DNA from: Nocardia kruczakiae NBRC 101016
GTDB lineage: Bacteria > Actinomycetota > Actinomycetes > Mycobacteriales > Mycobacteriaceae
NCBI RefSeq assembly: GCF_001612965.1
Contig: NZ_BDBL01000015.1
Span: 1 to 64,000, forward strand
Direction of reading: 5' to 3'
Length of the DNA: 64,000 nt
The notes below the pieces were generated by a model. It saw only the letters and a list, made by a program, of their open reading frames with translations, ran no database searches and was not told the origin of the DNA. A program made the translations under genes and the position numbers. Of this stretch, positions 32,966 through 41,132 are shown one piece after another (positions within the stretch are counted from its first letter, which is position 1; each line of letters opens with the position of its first letter).

Positions 32966-33946
32966 TCACCGTAGCTTTTTCGGCCCCGCATCCGCGGGTG
33001 CGGCGCGCTGCAAACGGGCGCCGAGTTCGCGGACATGGTCGGCGAGCTCGGGCGGGGAGTCGACGCGGAAGTCGTGGCCGAGCCGCAGCAGTCGCACGAC
33101 GAGCCATTGCACGGTGTCGGCCTCGGTGCGCAGCCGGCAGGTGTGCTCGTCGACGTCCTCGATCCGGCCGAGCGCACCCGCGGTGGCGCGGACGGTGGCC
33201 GCCGGGGCGAACACGGTCACCTCCGCGCGGTACACCGGCGCCATCGAATACAACGAATCGCGAACGTAGGTGGCCGCGTCCTCGGCGGGCAATTCCCGTG
33301 CCTCGGTGCGCAAGCCGATCGGCTGCGGATTCTCGATGCGGTCGATCCGGAAGATCCGCCAATCGTCGCGCTCGCGGTCGAAGGCGACCAGATACCAGCG
33401 CTGCCCCGCGGCGACCAGGCGATGCGGGTCGACCAATCGCCGGGTCCGCGCACCGGAGTTCGAGACGTAACCGAAGCGCAGTTGTTCCCGCCCGCCGATC
33501 GCGGCCGCCAGCACCGTCAACACGGCGGTATCGACCGGCGAATCCGATTCGGCGGCAAGGGTTTCGGTGGCCGCGCTCACCGAACGCACGCGGGCCCGTA
33601 GCCGGGTCGGGAGTACCTGTTCGAGTTTGGCCAGCGCTCGCACCGCCGCCTCGTCCGCACCGGGTAATGCGTGTGCGGCGACGGTCCGCAGCCCGATCGC
33701 GGTCGACACCGCCTCGTGGTCGTCGAGCAGCAGCGGCGGCATCGCCGTCCCCGCGGCCAGCCGATAGCCGCCGTACACACCCATCGTCGCCTGCACCGGA
33801 TAGTCGAGTTCGCGCAGCCGATCGATATCGCGGCGCACGGTCCGGGGACTGACGCCCAGCCGCTGCGAGAGCTCACTCCCCGACCATTCGCGCGGTGTCT
33901 GCAGCAGCGACAGGAGGGTGAGCAGGCGCTGCGTCGTATCGGTCAC
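32966..33946 (-). CDS. WYL-domain (YafY-type) transcriptional regulator
   Basis: 326 aa. N-terminal HTH_11: TQRLLTLLSLLQTPREWSGS, then LSQRLGVSPRTVRRDIDRLR. The WYL domain follows with FGYVSNSGARTRRLVDPHRL and AGQRWYLVAFDRERDDWRIF, where RWYL is the eponymous motif. Ligand-responsive regulator; ligand unknown. The start is GTG 33946, without a strong ribosome site. It is divergent from the hydrolase operon at 34116 and may control it. Confidence 0.87.
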   Translation of the reverse strand: MTDTTQRLLTLLSLLQTPREWSGSELSQRLGVSPRTVRRDIDRLRELDYPVQATMGVYGGYRLAAGTAMPPLLLDDHEAVSTAIGLRTVAAHALPGADEAAVRALAKLEQVLPTRLRARVRSVSAATETLAAESDSPVDTAVLTVLAAAIGGREQLRFGYVSNSGARTRRLVDPHRLVAAGQRWYLVAFDRERDDWRIFRIDRIENPQPIGLRTEARELPAEDAATYVRDSLYSMAPVYRAEVTVFAPAATVRATAGALGRIEDVDEHTCRLRTEADTVQWLVVRLLRLGHDFRVDSPPELADHVRELGARLQRAAPADAGPKKLR

Positions 33947-34115
33947 CGGCCCATTCTCGCGCAGAACTAGGACAGTTTCCGGCCGTTATACGCGTCGCAC
34001 GCCGAGCGCGTGGTCGGCCACGTCGCCGATTCAGCGCTGGGGACAGCCGCCGGGCTGCGGCAGAATGCCTGGGGCGCAACCTGATCGGCAGGTCGCGGCA
34101 CAGTGGAGGCTGGGA

Positions 34116-34910
34116 ATGACCGAGGAAATCGTGGGCCGGCATGCCGAGGTCGAGGTGGACGGTTCACCGATGGCCGTCTATCTGGCGCGACCGGCGCGCG
34201 GCGGCCGGTTGCCGGTGGTGCTGGTCGGCGCCGAATTGTGGGGTCTGACAGCCGAAGTGCGGGAAGTGGTCGACCGGGTGGCCGCGCTGGGATATGTGGC
34301 GGTGGTCGCGAATCTGTATCACCGGTGCGGACCGGAGACCGCCGAGGGACTGGCCGAATCCGACGCGAACAGGGCGCGGGCCTTCGAATTGCTCGGCACG
34401 CTCACCCGCGAGGGCGTGGAGGCGGATCTGCGCGCGGCCGTGGCCTTCGCCCGTGAACAGGGTGAGGGCGGCGACACCACCGGCGCGCTCGGTTTCAGCC
34501 TCGGCGGGCACATCACCTACTTCGCCGCGACCAGGCTGGATCTGGACGCCGCGGCGATCTTCTACCCGGGTTGGCTGCCGGTCGCCGGTACCGCGTTGAG
34601 CATCCCGGATCCGCTGCTCGCCCACACCTCGTCGATCGCCGAACGCGGCACCCGGCTGCTGCTCCTGCTCGCCGAGCGCGACCATGTGATCGACGCCGAG
34701 CAGCGCGCGGCCATCGACGCCGCACTCGCGCAGGCGGGCGCGGATTACGAACTGGTCGTCTACCCCGGTGCGCAGCACGCCTATTTCTTCCCCGGACGTC
34801 CGGTGCACGACGCGGCGGCAGCGGCCGATTCCTGGCAGCGGGTGACCGAGCTGTTCGCCGCGACGCTGGGGTCGGTGACCGATGAATTTCCGGCGCCCGC
34901 CTCGTCCTAG
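34116..34910 (+). CDS. dienelactone-hydrolase-family protein
   Basis: 264 aa. DLH fold with catalytic triad visible: nucleophile in GFSLGGH (Ser, not the Cys of classical dienelactone hydrolase), Asp in AERDHVID, His in GAQHAYFF. The N-terminal RPARGGRLPVVLVGAELWGL is family-like. It probably hydrolyses small esters or lactones in the cytoplasm. ATG 34116 after GGAGGCTGGGA; the longer frame to 33918 has no support. The next hydrolase starts 4 bp after its stop, using an AGGAGC that overlaps this stop codon, so the two are translationally coupled. Confidence 0.87.
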   Translation: MTEEIVGRHAEVEVDGSPMAVYLARPARGGRLPVVLVGAELWGLTAEVREVVDRVAALGYVAVVANLYHRCGPETAEGLAESDANRARAFELLGTLTREGVEADLRAAVAFAREQGEGGDTTGALGFSLGGHITYFAATRLDLDAAAIFYPGWLPVAGTALSIPDPLLAHTSSIAERGTRLLLLLAERDHVIDAEQRAAIDAALAQAGADYELVVYPGAQHAYFFPGRPVHDAAAAADSWQRVTELFAATLGSVTDEFPAPASS

Positions 34911-34914
34911 GAGC

Positions 34915-35781
34915 ATGCAGACAGAATCCCTCAGCACCCCCGAGGCCGATCTCACCTACGACGTCCGCGGTCCGCTGCCCACCGCCGACGGCCGGGCGCC
35001 GCTGCTCATGGTCGGCCAGCCGATGACGGCCGACGGTTTCGCCACTCTGGCCTCCTACTTCCCCGACCGCACCGTGATCACCTACGACCCGCGCGGGCTG
35101 GGGCGCAGCGTGCGCAAGGACGGGCGCACCGACAATTCGCCCGTGGTGCAGGCCGAGGATCTGCACGCGCTCATCGAGCACATCGGCGGCCCGGTGGAGA
35201 TCTTCGCCAGCAGCGGCGGAGCCGTGACCGCCCTGGCCCTGGTGGCCGCCCACCCCGGCGATGTGACCACACTCGTCGCGCACGAACCGCCGATCCTGCC
35301 GGTGCTGCCCGATGCGGAAGCGGCCCGCCGCGCACAGATCGGCGTGCGGGATGTGTACGAGGCCAAGGGGTTCGGTGCCGGGATGGCGGCATTCATCGCG
35401 ATGGCATCGTGGGAGGGCGAATTCACCGACGAGTTCTTCGCTCTGCCCACCCCCGACCCGTCGCAGTTCGGAATGCCCACCGAGGACGACGGCTCCCGCG
35501 ACGATTCGCTGGTCTCGGACCGGTCCTGGGCGGTCAGCGGCTACCGGCCCGACGTCGCCGCACTGACGGCGGCCCCCACCCACATCCTCATCGCCGCCGG
35601 CGACGAGACGGGCAACGTACTGACCGGCCGCACCGCGGCAGCGACAGCCGCCCTCCTCGGCCAGCAGCCCACCGTATTCCCCAGCCATCACAGCGGTTTC
35701 GTCGGCGGCGACGCCGGCTACGCGGGGCAGCCGGAGGCATTCGCACAGCGATTGCGAGAGGTACTCGACGCCCACCGCTGA
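34915..35781 (+). CDS. alpha/beta hydrolase
   Basis: 288 aa. LLMVGQPMTADGFATLASYF holds the oxyanion region (with GQP in place of HG), TYDPRGLGRS follows, and the elbow FASSGGAVTAL supplies Ser. The C-terminal PSHHSGFVGGDAGYAGQPEA has His in the usual place. Likely an esterase or lactonase of the family often annotated near TetR/WYL regulators. ATG 34915 is coupled to the DLH gene upstream. A long reverse-strand open frame across this region is a shadow. Confidence 0.85.
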   Translation: MQTESLSTPEADLTYDVRGPLPTADGRAPLLMVGQPMTADGFATLASYFPDRTVITYDPRGLGRSVRKDGRTDNSPVVQAEDLHALIEHIGGPVEIFASSGGAVTALALVAAHPGDVTTLVAHEPPILPVLPDAEAARRAQIGVRDVYEAKGFGAGMAAFIAMASWEGEFTDEFFALPTPDPSQFGMPTEDDGSRDDSLVSDRSWAVSGYRPDVAALTAAPTHILIAAGDETGNVLTGRTAAATAALLGQQPTVFPSHHSGFVGGDAGYAGQPEAFAQRLREVLDAHR

Positions 35782-36010
35782 TCCGGAAACCGTTCGCGGC
35801 GAGCGCTTTACGCCCCCGCGATCTCGCCGTGACGGTCCCCCGGCCACCGCCTGCAGTTCGAGCAATCGCCAACAGATGCGTGCTGATGTTGATTCGTGTT
35901 CCAGCAGTGTGCGCCGAGCGGCTGTCGTGAGCGCGGGGGCGCTGAGGGGGTCGAAGGGGCGGGTGACTTCGCATGAGACCGACATGGCCGCCGTATTCGA
36001 CGGTAAGTCG

Positions 36011-36451
36011 CTACCGTGATCCGGGCCGTGGGTCAGCGAATCGCGCAATGTAACCGTGCGCGCGACGCCACGGGTCGTGCGCGAACTCGGTCCGGGTGCG
36101 GTGGTGGTGCCTGGCGCAGAACTCGTCGAGACCCATGAGGATAGGGCGCCGTTGATAGTCGGCGTGCGGCTCGACGGCGCGGGAGGCGAGCAGGAGTTCG
36201 CGCTCCGGTGTCCATCCGGAGTGATCGAAGGCCCACGCGCCATCCCAGGCGTACACATGGCTCGGGTTATCGGCGCCGCTGGGCCACAGTCCCATCGGGA
36301 TCCACCCCCGGGTGTGGAGCTCCAGGAAGGCGTAGGCGAGAATGTGACACGCGCCGGCAGCGAAGAACGCCTGATCGTCGCGGTTCCACGACAGCTGCTG
36401 GTCGGCTCGCTCCAATGGGCTTCGCCGGAATACCGAGCACGGAACATACAC
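36011..36451 (-). CDS. hypothetical protein
   Basis: Not recognised. 146 aa from GTG 36451. The composition is protein-like, with spread aromatic and His residues: DQAFFAAGACHILAYAFLEL, VYAWDGAWAFDHSGWTPERE, GLDEFCARHHHRTRTEFAHD. No signal peptide. No ribosome site could be confirmed, and the gene stands alone between the hydrolase operon and a decayed oxidoreductase fragment, so this may be an accessory gene. Confidence 0.55.
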   Translation of the reverse strand: MYVPCSVFRRSPLERADQQLSWNRDDQAFFAAGACHILAYAFLELHTRGWIPMGLWPSGADNPSHVYAWDGAWAFDHSGWTPERELLLASRAVEPHADYQRRPILMGLDEFCARHHHRTRTEFAHDPWRRAHGYIARFADPRPGSR

Positions 36452-36538
36452 GCCGCGAGCCTATTACGCTGCCACTGATTCTCGATGCTCCGGAAGAGTC
36501 GACTGTCGTCGAGCGCTGGTTCGACTACCATCGACACC

Positions 36539-36622
36539 GTGTTCCCCCTCGACGACATCGTCGCCGCCCACCACCCCCTGGAAGCGGGAAAACACATCAG
36601 CAAAATCGTGGTCACCATCTGA
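36539..36622 (+). pseudogene. 3' remnant of a zinc-type alcohol dehydrogenase/quinone reductase
   Basis: Only the last 27 codons remain, reading FPLDDIVAAHHPLEAG then KHISKIVVTI and a stop. This is the characteristic C-terminus of MDR-superfamily NADPH:quinone oxidoreductases. No upstream part of such a gene (catalytic or nucleotide-binding domain) exists in the flanking sequence, so it is a deletion scar. Confidence 0.7.
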
Positions 36623-36643
36623 CACCGACCGGGCCACCGCATC

Positions 36644-37006
36644 TCAACGCAACGGCGCCAGCCACGGAACGGCGTTGTGCGCAAAGCTCTGCTCGACCGG
36701 AATCAGCCCGGAATGATCGTCCAACGCCGTGATCGTGACGCCCACCAGACCTGCCTCATCGCCCTTGGACGCGACCGAGGAACCACACTTCGGACAGAAC
36801 CCGCGGCAGATCCGCGGAAACGTCTCGAACCAGCTCGGCTCACCACCCGGACCGGTCCACGCGAATCCCTTCTCAGGGAAGGACACCCACGCCATCACCG
36901 GCGCCCCCGAGAGCCGCTGACAGTGCCCGCACGAGCACAGGTGCGGAAAGTCCGGGTCACCGGTCGCGGAGAACCGGATATTGCCGCACAGACAGCCGCC
37001 GTCCAT
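36644..37006 (-). CDS. GFA/CENP-V-family zinc protein
   Basis: 120 aa. Zinc-binding cysteines in the GFA order: GGCLCGNIRF (Cys 5, 7), CSCGHCQRLSG (Cys 24, 26, 29) and FCPKCGSSV (Cys 71, 74). The family includes the glutathione-dependent formaldehyde-activating enzyme. In actinomycetes, which lack glutathione, the thiol partner or reaction must differ, so the name is only structural. ATG 37006 has AAGGAGCGAT before it. Confidence 0.87.
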   Translation of the reverse strand: MDGGCLCGNIRFSATGDPDFPHLCSCGHCQRLSGAPVMAWVSFPEKGFAWTGPGGEPSWFETFPRICRGFCPKCGSSVASKGDEAGLVGVTITALDDHSGLIPVEQSFAHNAVPWLAPLR

Positions 37007-37211
37007 ATCGCTCCTTCACACGCCCGACACCATGCCGGTTCCGAAGAGAACATACGAGAGAGGTCCGACAGAACTGCCCTGGGCGCCAACGCGATCGGTC
37101 GACCGGGCGCCGCATCCGGACCGCACTGGTACGCCACTGCGCTGACATCGCCCAGCGGATAGGCGGAATGCTCGACAGGCTCGGGGAGTCAGGTCCACCC
37201 CACACCTAAAC

Positions 37212-37251
37212 GAAGATATTCCTTGACACGAATATTCTTCACAGTGAATAC
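37212..37251 (+). promoter_or_regulatory. leaderless promoter with ArsR-type dyad
   Basis: TTGACA (37223-37228) is 17 bp from GAATAC (37246-37251), which predicts transcription from the ATG at 37259. Arms GAAGATATTC (37212-37221) and GAATATTCTTC (37230-37240) are inverted copies spanning the -35, a fitting operator for the ArsR-type protein encoded next. Confidence 0.7.
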
Positions 37252-37258
37252 TTAGCTC

Positions 37259-38068
37259 ATGGAACAGATCTTCTCCGCCTTGGGCGACGGTTCGCGGTGG
37301 CGGATCGTCGAGCTGCTGGCCGAGCGGCCTCGCTCGGTGGGGGAGTTGGCGGAGGCGACCGGGTTGCGGCAGCCGCAGACGACCAAACATCTGCAGACAT
37401 TGGCGCGGGCGGGGGTGGTGACGGTTTTTCCGCTGGGGCAGCGGCGGGTGTACGCCCTCGAGGCGGGGCCGTTGCGCGAGCTGGGGCGGCGGCTGTGCGA
37501 GGTGGCGAAGACGGCCGAGGCGCATGCCGGTGAGCGGGATATTGTTGCCCGGTACCGCGCGGCGATCGAGGCGGAAACCGCTGCGGCGCAACGGGATCGA
37601 TGGGCCGACGGACGGACGTTCAACTTCGAGCGCAGACTGTCCGCGCCGCGTGACACCGTGTGGCGGCACTGGGTCGATCCGGATCTGCTGGCGGCCTGGT
37701 GGGCGCCGGCGCCGATGCGCATCACCGAATGCGTACTCGAACCCACACCCGGCGGGCGGGCCGTGCTGGACTATCGCGACCCCGAGGGGCAGCGGTATCG
37801 CTCGCAGGGGCGCGTGCTGGCAGCGGAGAAGAACGAGCACCTGATCTTCGAGCTGTCCGTCCTGGATGCCGCGGGCGCGGTGGCCTTCACCGGCCGCTAC
37901 TCCCTCACCCTCACCGAGACCGCCGAGGGCACGAGGCTGCACTTGGCATCGACCATCACCGAAACCACCGTCGACGCGGTCGCCTTCATCGCCGGAATCG
38001 AAACCGGTTGGGCCGCAGTCCTCGACAACCTCGCCGACGCCGTCGGCGTATCCACGTCCACAGAATAA
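37259..38068 (+). CDS. ArsR-type HTH fused to SRPBCC (AHSA1) domain
   Basis: 269 aa. Residues 1-90 are an ArsR winged helix: IFSALGDGSRWRIVELLAER, then ELAEATGLRQPQTTKHLQTL and AGVVTVFPLGQRRVYAL. Residues 120-260 are an AHSA1/START-like domain: NFERRLSAPRDTVWRHWVDP, AWWAPAPMRITECVLEPTPG and TGRYSLTLTETAEGTRLHLA. Such fusions sense a hydrophobic ligand and regulate their own operon. The metal-binding cysteines of classical ArsR are absent. Followed after 24 bp by a reductase gene in the same unit. Confidence 0.87.
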   Translation: MEQIFSALGDGSRWRIVELLAERPRSVGELAEATGLRQPQTTKHLQTLARAGVVTVFPLGQRRVYALEAGPLRELGRRLCEVAKTAEAHAGERDIVARYRAAIEAETAAAQRDRWADGRTFNFERRLSAPRDTVWRHWVDPDLLAAWWAPAPMRITECVLEPTPGGRAVLDYRDPEGQRYRSQGRVLAAEKNEHLIFELSVLDAAGAVAFTGRYSLTLTETAEGTRLHLASTITETTVDAVAFIAGIETGWAAVLDNLADAVGVSTSTE

Positions 38069-38092
38069 ACGAAACAACGAAGGAGCCCCACG

Positions 38093-38686
38093 ATGAGCGA
38101 CACCCGCACAGTGACCGCCAACCTCAGCATCACCCTCGACGGCCGGTACCACGGCCCCGCCGGCCCGGGCGATATGGGCCCGATCGTGCGCTACGCGACC
38201 ACCGAGGTCGCACGAGACCAGATGACCCGGATGCGGGAGAACGCCACGACGGCGGTGCTCGGCCGGCTCAACGCGCAGGGTTTCCTCGGCTTCTGGCCCT
38301 CGGTCGCTGCCGACGACTCCGCCGACCCCCGCGACCGCGGATATGCGAAGTGGCTGGTCGATGCGGAGAAGGTGGTGCTGTCCCGGACGCTGACCGACGC
38401 CCCTTGGGACCGCGCCCGCATCGTGAACGCCCCGGCCGCCGACGTGATCGCCGACCTGCGCAGCACCGGTACCGGCGACATCCTGGTCAACAGCAGCGCG
38501 AGCGTCATCAAGGATCTGCTCGCCGCCGATCTGCTCGACCGCCTCTACCTCATCGTCTGCCCCGAGATCGCCGGTGGCGGACCGCGTCTGTTCGACGACG
38601 GCCTGCCGGCGACGAAGTGGACGCTCTCCCATCAGGAAACGGGTGAGCTGGGCGAGATGGCCGTCGTCTACGACCGCGTGCGCTGA
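38093..38686 (+). CDS. dihydrofolate-reductase-like (RibD C-terminal) protein
   Basis: 197 aa. RibD_C/DHFR-like fold: TANLSITLDGRYHGPAGPGD, KVVLSRTLTDAPWDRARIV, GDILVNSSASVIKDLL and LYLIVCPEIAGGGPRLFDDG. These standalone proteins are presumed NADPH-dependent reductases; true folate reduction is not implied. ATG 38093 follows GAAGGAGCCCCACG. Operon partner of the ArsR-SRPBCC regulator, a combination found repeatedly in actinomycetes. Two other members lie at 43953 and 61114. Confidence 0.85.
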   Translation: MSDTRTVTANLSITLDGRYHGPAGPGDMGPIVRYATTEVARDQMTRMRENATTAVLGRLNAQGFLGFWPSVAADDSADPRDRGYAKWLVDAEKVVLSRTLTDAPWDRARIVNAPAADVIADLRSTGTGDILVNSSASVIKDLLAADLLDRLYLIVCPEIAGGGPRLFDDGLPATKWTLSHQETGELGEMAVVYDRVR

Positions 38687-38699
38687 CCGGGTCGCGCCC

Positions 38700-39740
38700 T
38701 CACGCACCGAGGGCGGCGGCGAACAGCGACCAGGAAGTGTGCAGGTCGTCCTGCCAGTAGCCCCAGGAATGGGTACCGGTCGGCCGGAAATCGAAGGTCG
38801 CGGGCACACCGAGTTGCTGCAGGCGGTCGTGCAACTGGTGGGTGCAGATATTCGTCACCCCCTCGAGGGCCGCCCCGAAGACCAGTTGATACGCGAGTTG
38901 TGTCGCGTCGCCGTGAGCGCCCTGGAAGGTGTCGAGCGGCCCCGGCAGCCCGGTGCCGGTGGAGACGTAGATCGCGGTGCCGCGCAAGCGATCCGCGTGC
39001 AGATAGGGGTCGTTGGCCGCCCACGCCGGATCCGTCGGCGGCCCCCACATGTTCACGGTGTTGCCCATCCGGTTTCCGACCACGGCGTCGACGATCAACT
39101 GGCCCTGCGGGTCGCTGGTGCGCACACATCCGGAGTACGAGCCGACCGCCTTGTACAAACCCGGTGCGGCCAGCGCCAGCTGAAAGACCGAGGTCCCCGC
39201 CATCGAAATTCCCGCGATCGCGTTCACCCCGGTGCCGCCGAAACCGGAGTCGATGATCGGCGGCAATTCCTTGGTCAGGAAGGTGCGCCACCGCTGCCGG
39301 CCCAGCACCGGGTCGTCGGCGCGCCAGTCGGTGAAGTAGCTACTGGCTCCACCGAACGGCACCACCACATTGACCTGCTTGTCGGCGAAGAATTCGGCGA
39401 TATCGGTGCGATCGGACCAACTGCCGTCGCTGATGCCGCCGTTGGCGCCGTTGAGCAGATACAGCGTCGGCGCCGGCCGATCCGGGTCGGCGGCCCGAAT
39501 CACTTGCACGCGAGTCACAGTGCGCATCGCCGCCGAATACACGCCGATATCGAGGATCCGGTCGTCGCGCCGACGGATATCGCTGATGTGCGACCCGTCC
39601 GGCGCGGTGACGGTCGCCGGATCGTCGGGATCGGCGCTCACGCGACCGTTCGTGGCGGTGATCGCCGCCGCCACGGTGATCACGGCCGCCAGCACGGCGA
39701 CGGCACGGGCGATGCGCATTCTCGGCGGACGGCTGACCAT
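38700..39740 (-). CDS. antigen-85-type mycolyltransferase/esterase (copy 2)
   Basis: 346 aa. N-terminal signal/anchor (RIARAVAVLAAVITVAAAI). TLYLLNGANGG, FTDWRADDPVLGRQRW, nucleophile loop GISMAGTS (Ser 179), SYSGCVRTSDPQGQ, MWGPPTDPAWAANDPYLHAD and GTHSWGYWQDDLHTSW mark the Ag85/esterase-D fold. ATG 39740 was chosen for GGAGTGCGAGG upstream. It is head-to-head with copy 3 at 39972 and much closer to it than to copy 1 at 26124, pointing to a local inverted duplication. Confidence 0.9.
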   Translation of the reverse strand: MVSRPPRMRIARAVAVLAAVITVAAAITATNGRVSADPDDPATVTAPDGSHISDIRRRDDRILDIGVYSAAMRTVTRVQVIRAADPDRPAPTLYLLNGANGGISDGSWSDRTDIAEFFADKQVNVVVPFGGASSYFTDWRADDPVLGRQRWRTFLTKELPPIIDSGFGGTGVNAIAGISMAGTSVFQLALAAPGLYKAVGSYSGCVRTSDPQGQLIVDAVVGNRMGNTVNMWGPPTDPAWAANDPYLHADRLRGTAIYVSTGTGLPGPLDTFQGAHGDATQLAYQLVFGAALEGVTNICTHQLHDRLQQLGVPATFDFRPTGTHSWGYWQDDLHTSWSLFAAALGA

Positions 39741-39971
39741 CCTCGCACTCCGATCTCGACATGTGTTCGCGGCACGACTCCCCGACGGCCGACCACAGTC
39801 AACGACGCCGGCCCCCACCCCGGTAGCCGATACCGCGGAATTTGTGGCCACTACCAGACCGGACGCGCCCGCGCTGGCATACGGACCAAAACCGACGCGA
39901 TGTGATTGTCGGGCAACACTGTACCGCCCTATCGTCGGCGTCAGCGGTTCCGTACCCAGGAAAGGCGGCGC

Positions 39972-41057
39972 GTGAATTCTGCTGGCTCACACGGCATCTG
40001 CCGCACCTCGGCTCGACTGGCCGCGGCGTTGTCGATGACGGCCGGGCTCGCCTGCGGATCAGCCGCCGCCCAGCCTCCTGCCGCCGCCCCGAATTCGCCT
40101 GCCACCGCCTCGGTTTCGGCCACACAGGCCATGACGAACGCCCGCCCCTCCCACGACGGTTCCGTCCTGACGACCGCGGCGCCCGGTTCGCCGCGAGCCC
40201 TCACGGTCACCGTCCACTCCGCGGCGATGAACAGTCCGATCCGCCTGGAGGTCCTTCCGGCGCCCGATCGCTCGCGCCCGGCCCCCACGGTGTACCTGCT
40301 GAACGGTATCGACGGCGGCGCCGACGGAAACTGGATCAACCGGACCGATATCGCGCAGTTCTTCGCCGACGAACAGGTGAACGTGGTGGTGGCGTTCGGC
40401 GGAGCCAGCAGTTACTTCACCGACTGGCGCGCCGACGATCCGGTCCTGGGCCGGCAGCGGTGGACGACATTCCTGACCGAGGAACTTCCGCCGATCATCG
40501 ATTCCGGTTTCGGCGGGAACGGCACGAACGCGATCATCGGCATATCCATGGCCGGGACCTCGGTCTTTCAACTGGCGCTGGCCGCACCGGGCTTGTACCG
40601 GGCGATCGGGTCGTACTCGGGCTGCGCACGCACCAGCGATCCTGCCGGCCAGCTCATCGTCGACGCGGTCGTGGGTGGCGGTATGGGCAATACGGTGAAC
40701 ATGTGGGGCCCGCCGACGGACCCCGCATGGGCGGCCAACGATCCCTATCTGCACGCGGATCGCTTGCGCGGCACCGCGATCTACGTCTCCACCGGCACCG
40801 GACTCCCCGGCCCGCTCGACACCCTGGACGGTCCCGGAATCCGTTCCAGCCCGGCGAAATTGGCCGATCAGATCCTCGTCGGCGGAGCACTGGAAACCGG
40901 CGCGGTCCGCTGCACCCGCGAACTGCGCTCCCGGCTCACCGAACTCGCCATCCCCGCCACCTTCGACATGCGCCCCACCGGCACCCATTCCTGGGGCTAC
41001 TGGCAGGAGGACCTGCACCGGAGCTGGCCGGTCTTCGCGCAGGCACTGGGACTGTGA
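39972..41057 (+). CDS. antigen-85-type mycolyltransferase/esterase (copy 3)
   Basis: 361 aa. GTG 39972 follows AGGAAAGGCGGCGC; signal peptide ends LACGSAAA-QPP. TVYLLNGIDGG, FTDWRADDPVLGRQRW, GISMAGTS (Ser 192), SYSGCARTSDPAGQ, MWGPPTDPAWAANDPYLHAD and GTHSWGYWQEDLHRSW are shared nearly word for word with copy 2. A longer Ala/Pro/Ser linker precedes the domain. Secreted acyl/mycolyl transfer is the expected role. The 231-bp gap to copy 2 must hold two divergent promoters. Confidence 0.9.
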   Translation: MNSAGSHGICRTSARLAAALSMTAGLACGSAAAQPPAAAPNSPATASVSATQAMTNARPSHDGSVLTTAAPGSPRALTVTVHSAAMNSPIRLEVLPAPDRSRPAPTVYLLNGIDGGADGNWINRTDIAQFFADEQVNVVVAFGGASSYFTDWRADDPVLGRQRWTTFLTEELPPIIDSGFGGNGTNAIIGISMAGTSVFQLALAAPGLYRAIGSYSGCARTSDPAGQLIVDAVVGGGMGNTVNMWGPPTDPAWAANDPYLHADRLRGTAIYVSTGTGLPGPLDTLDGPGIRSSPAKLADQILVGGALETGAVRCTRELRSRLTELAIPATFDMRPTGTHSWGYWQEDLHRSWPVFAQALGL

Positions 41058-41132
41058 GCCGACCCGGTTTCGGTACGGACCCACTCACCCAGTCCGGTCC
41101 GAGCAGGGCGCGCGGGCACTACGCTGCCAAGA

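Noticed and set aside
34513..36684. 723-codon minus-strand open frame
   Set aside because: Antisense to two hydrolase genes with good ribosome sites. Only the separate frame at 36011-36451 looked protein-like.
37016..38809. 597-codon minus-strand open frame
   Set aside because: Shadow of the ArsR-SRPBCC and reductase operon on the plus strand.
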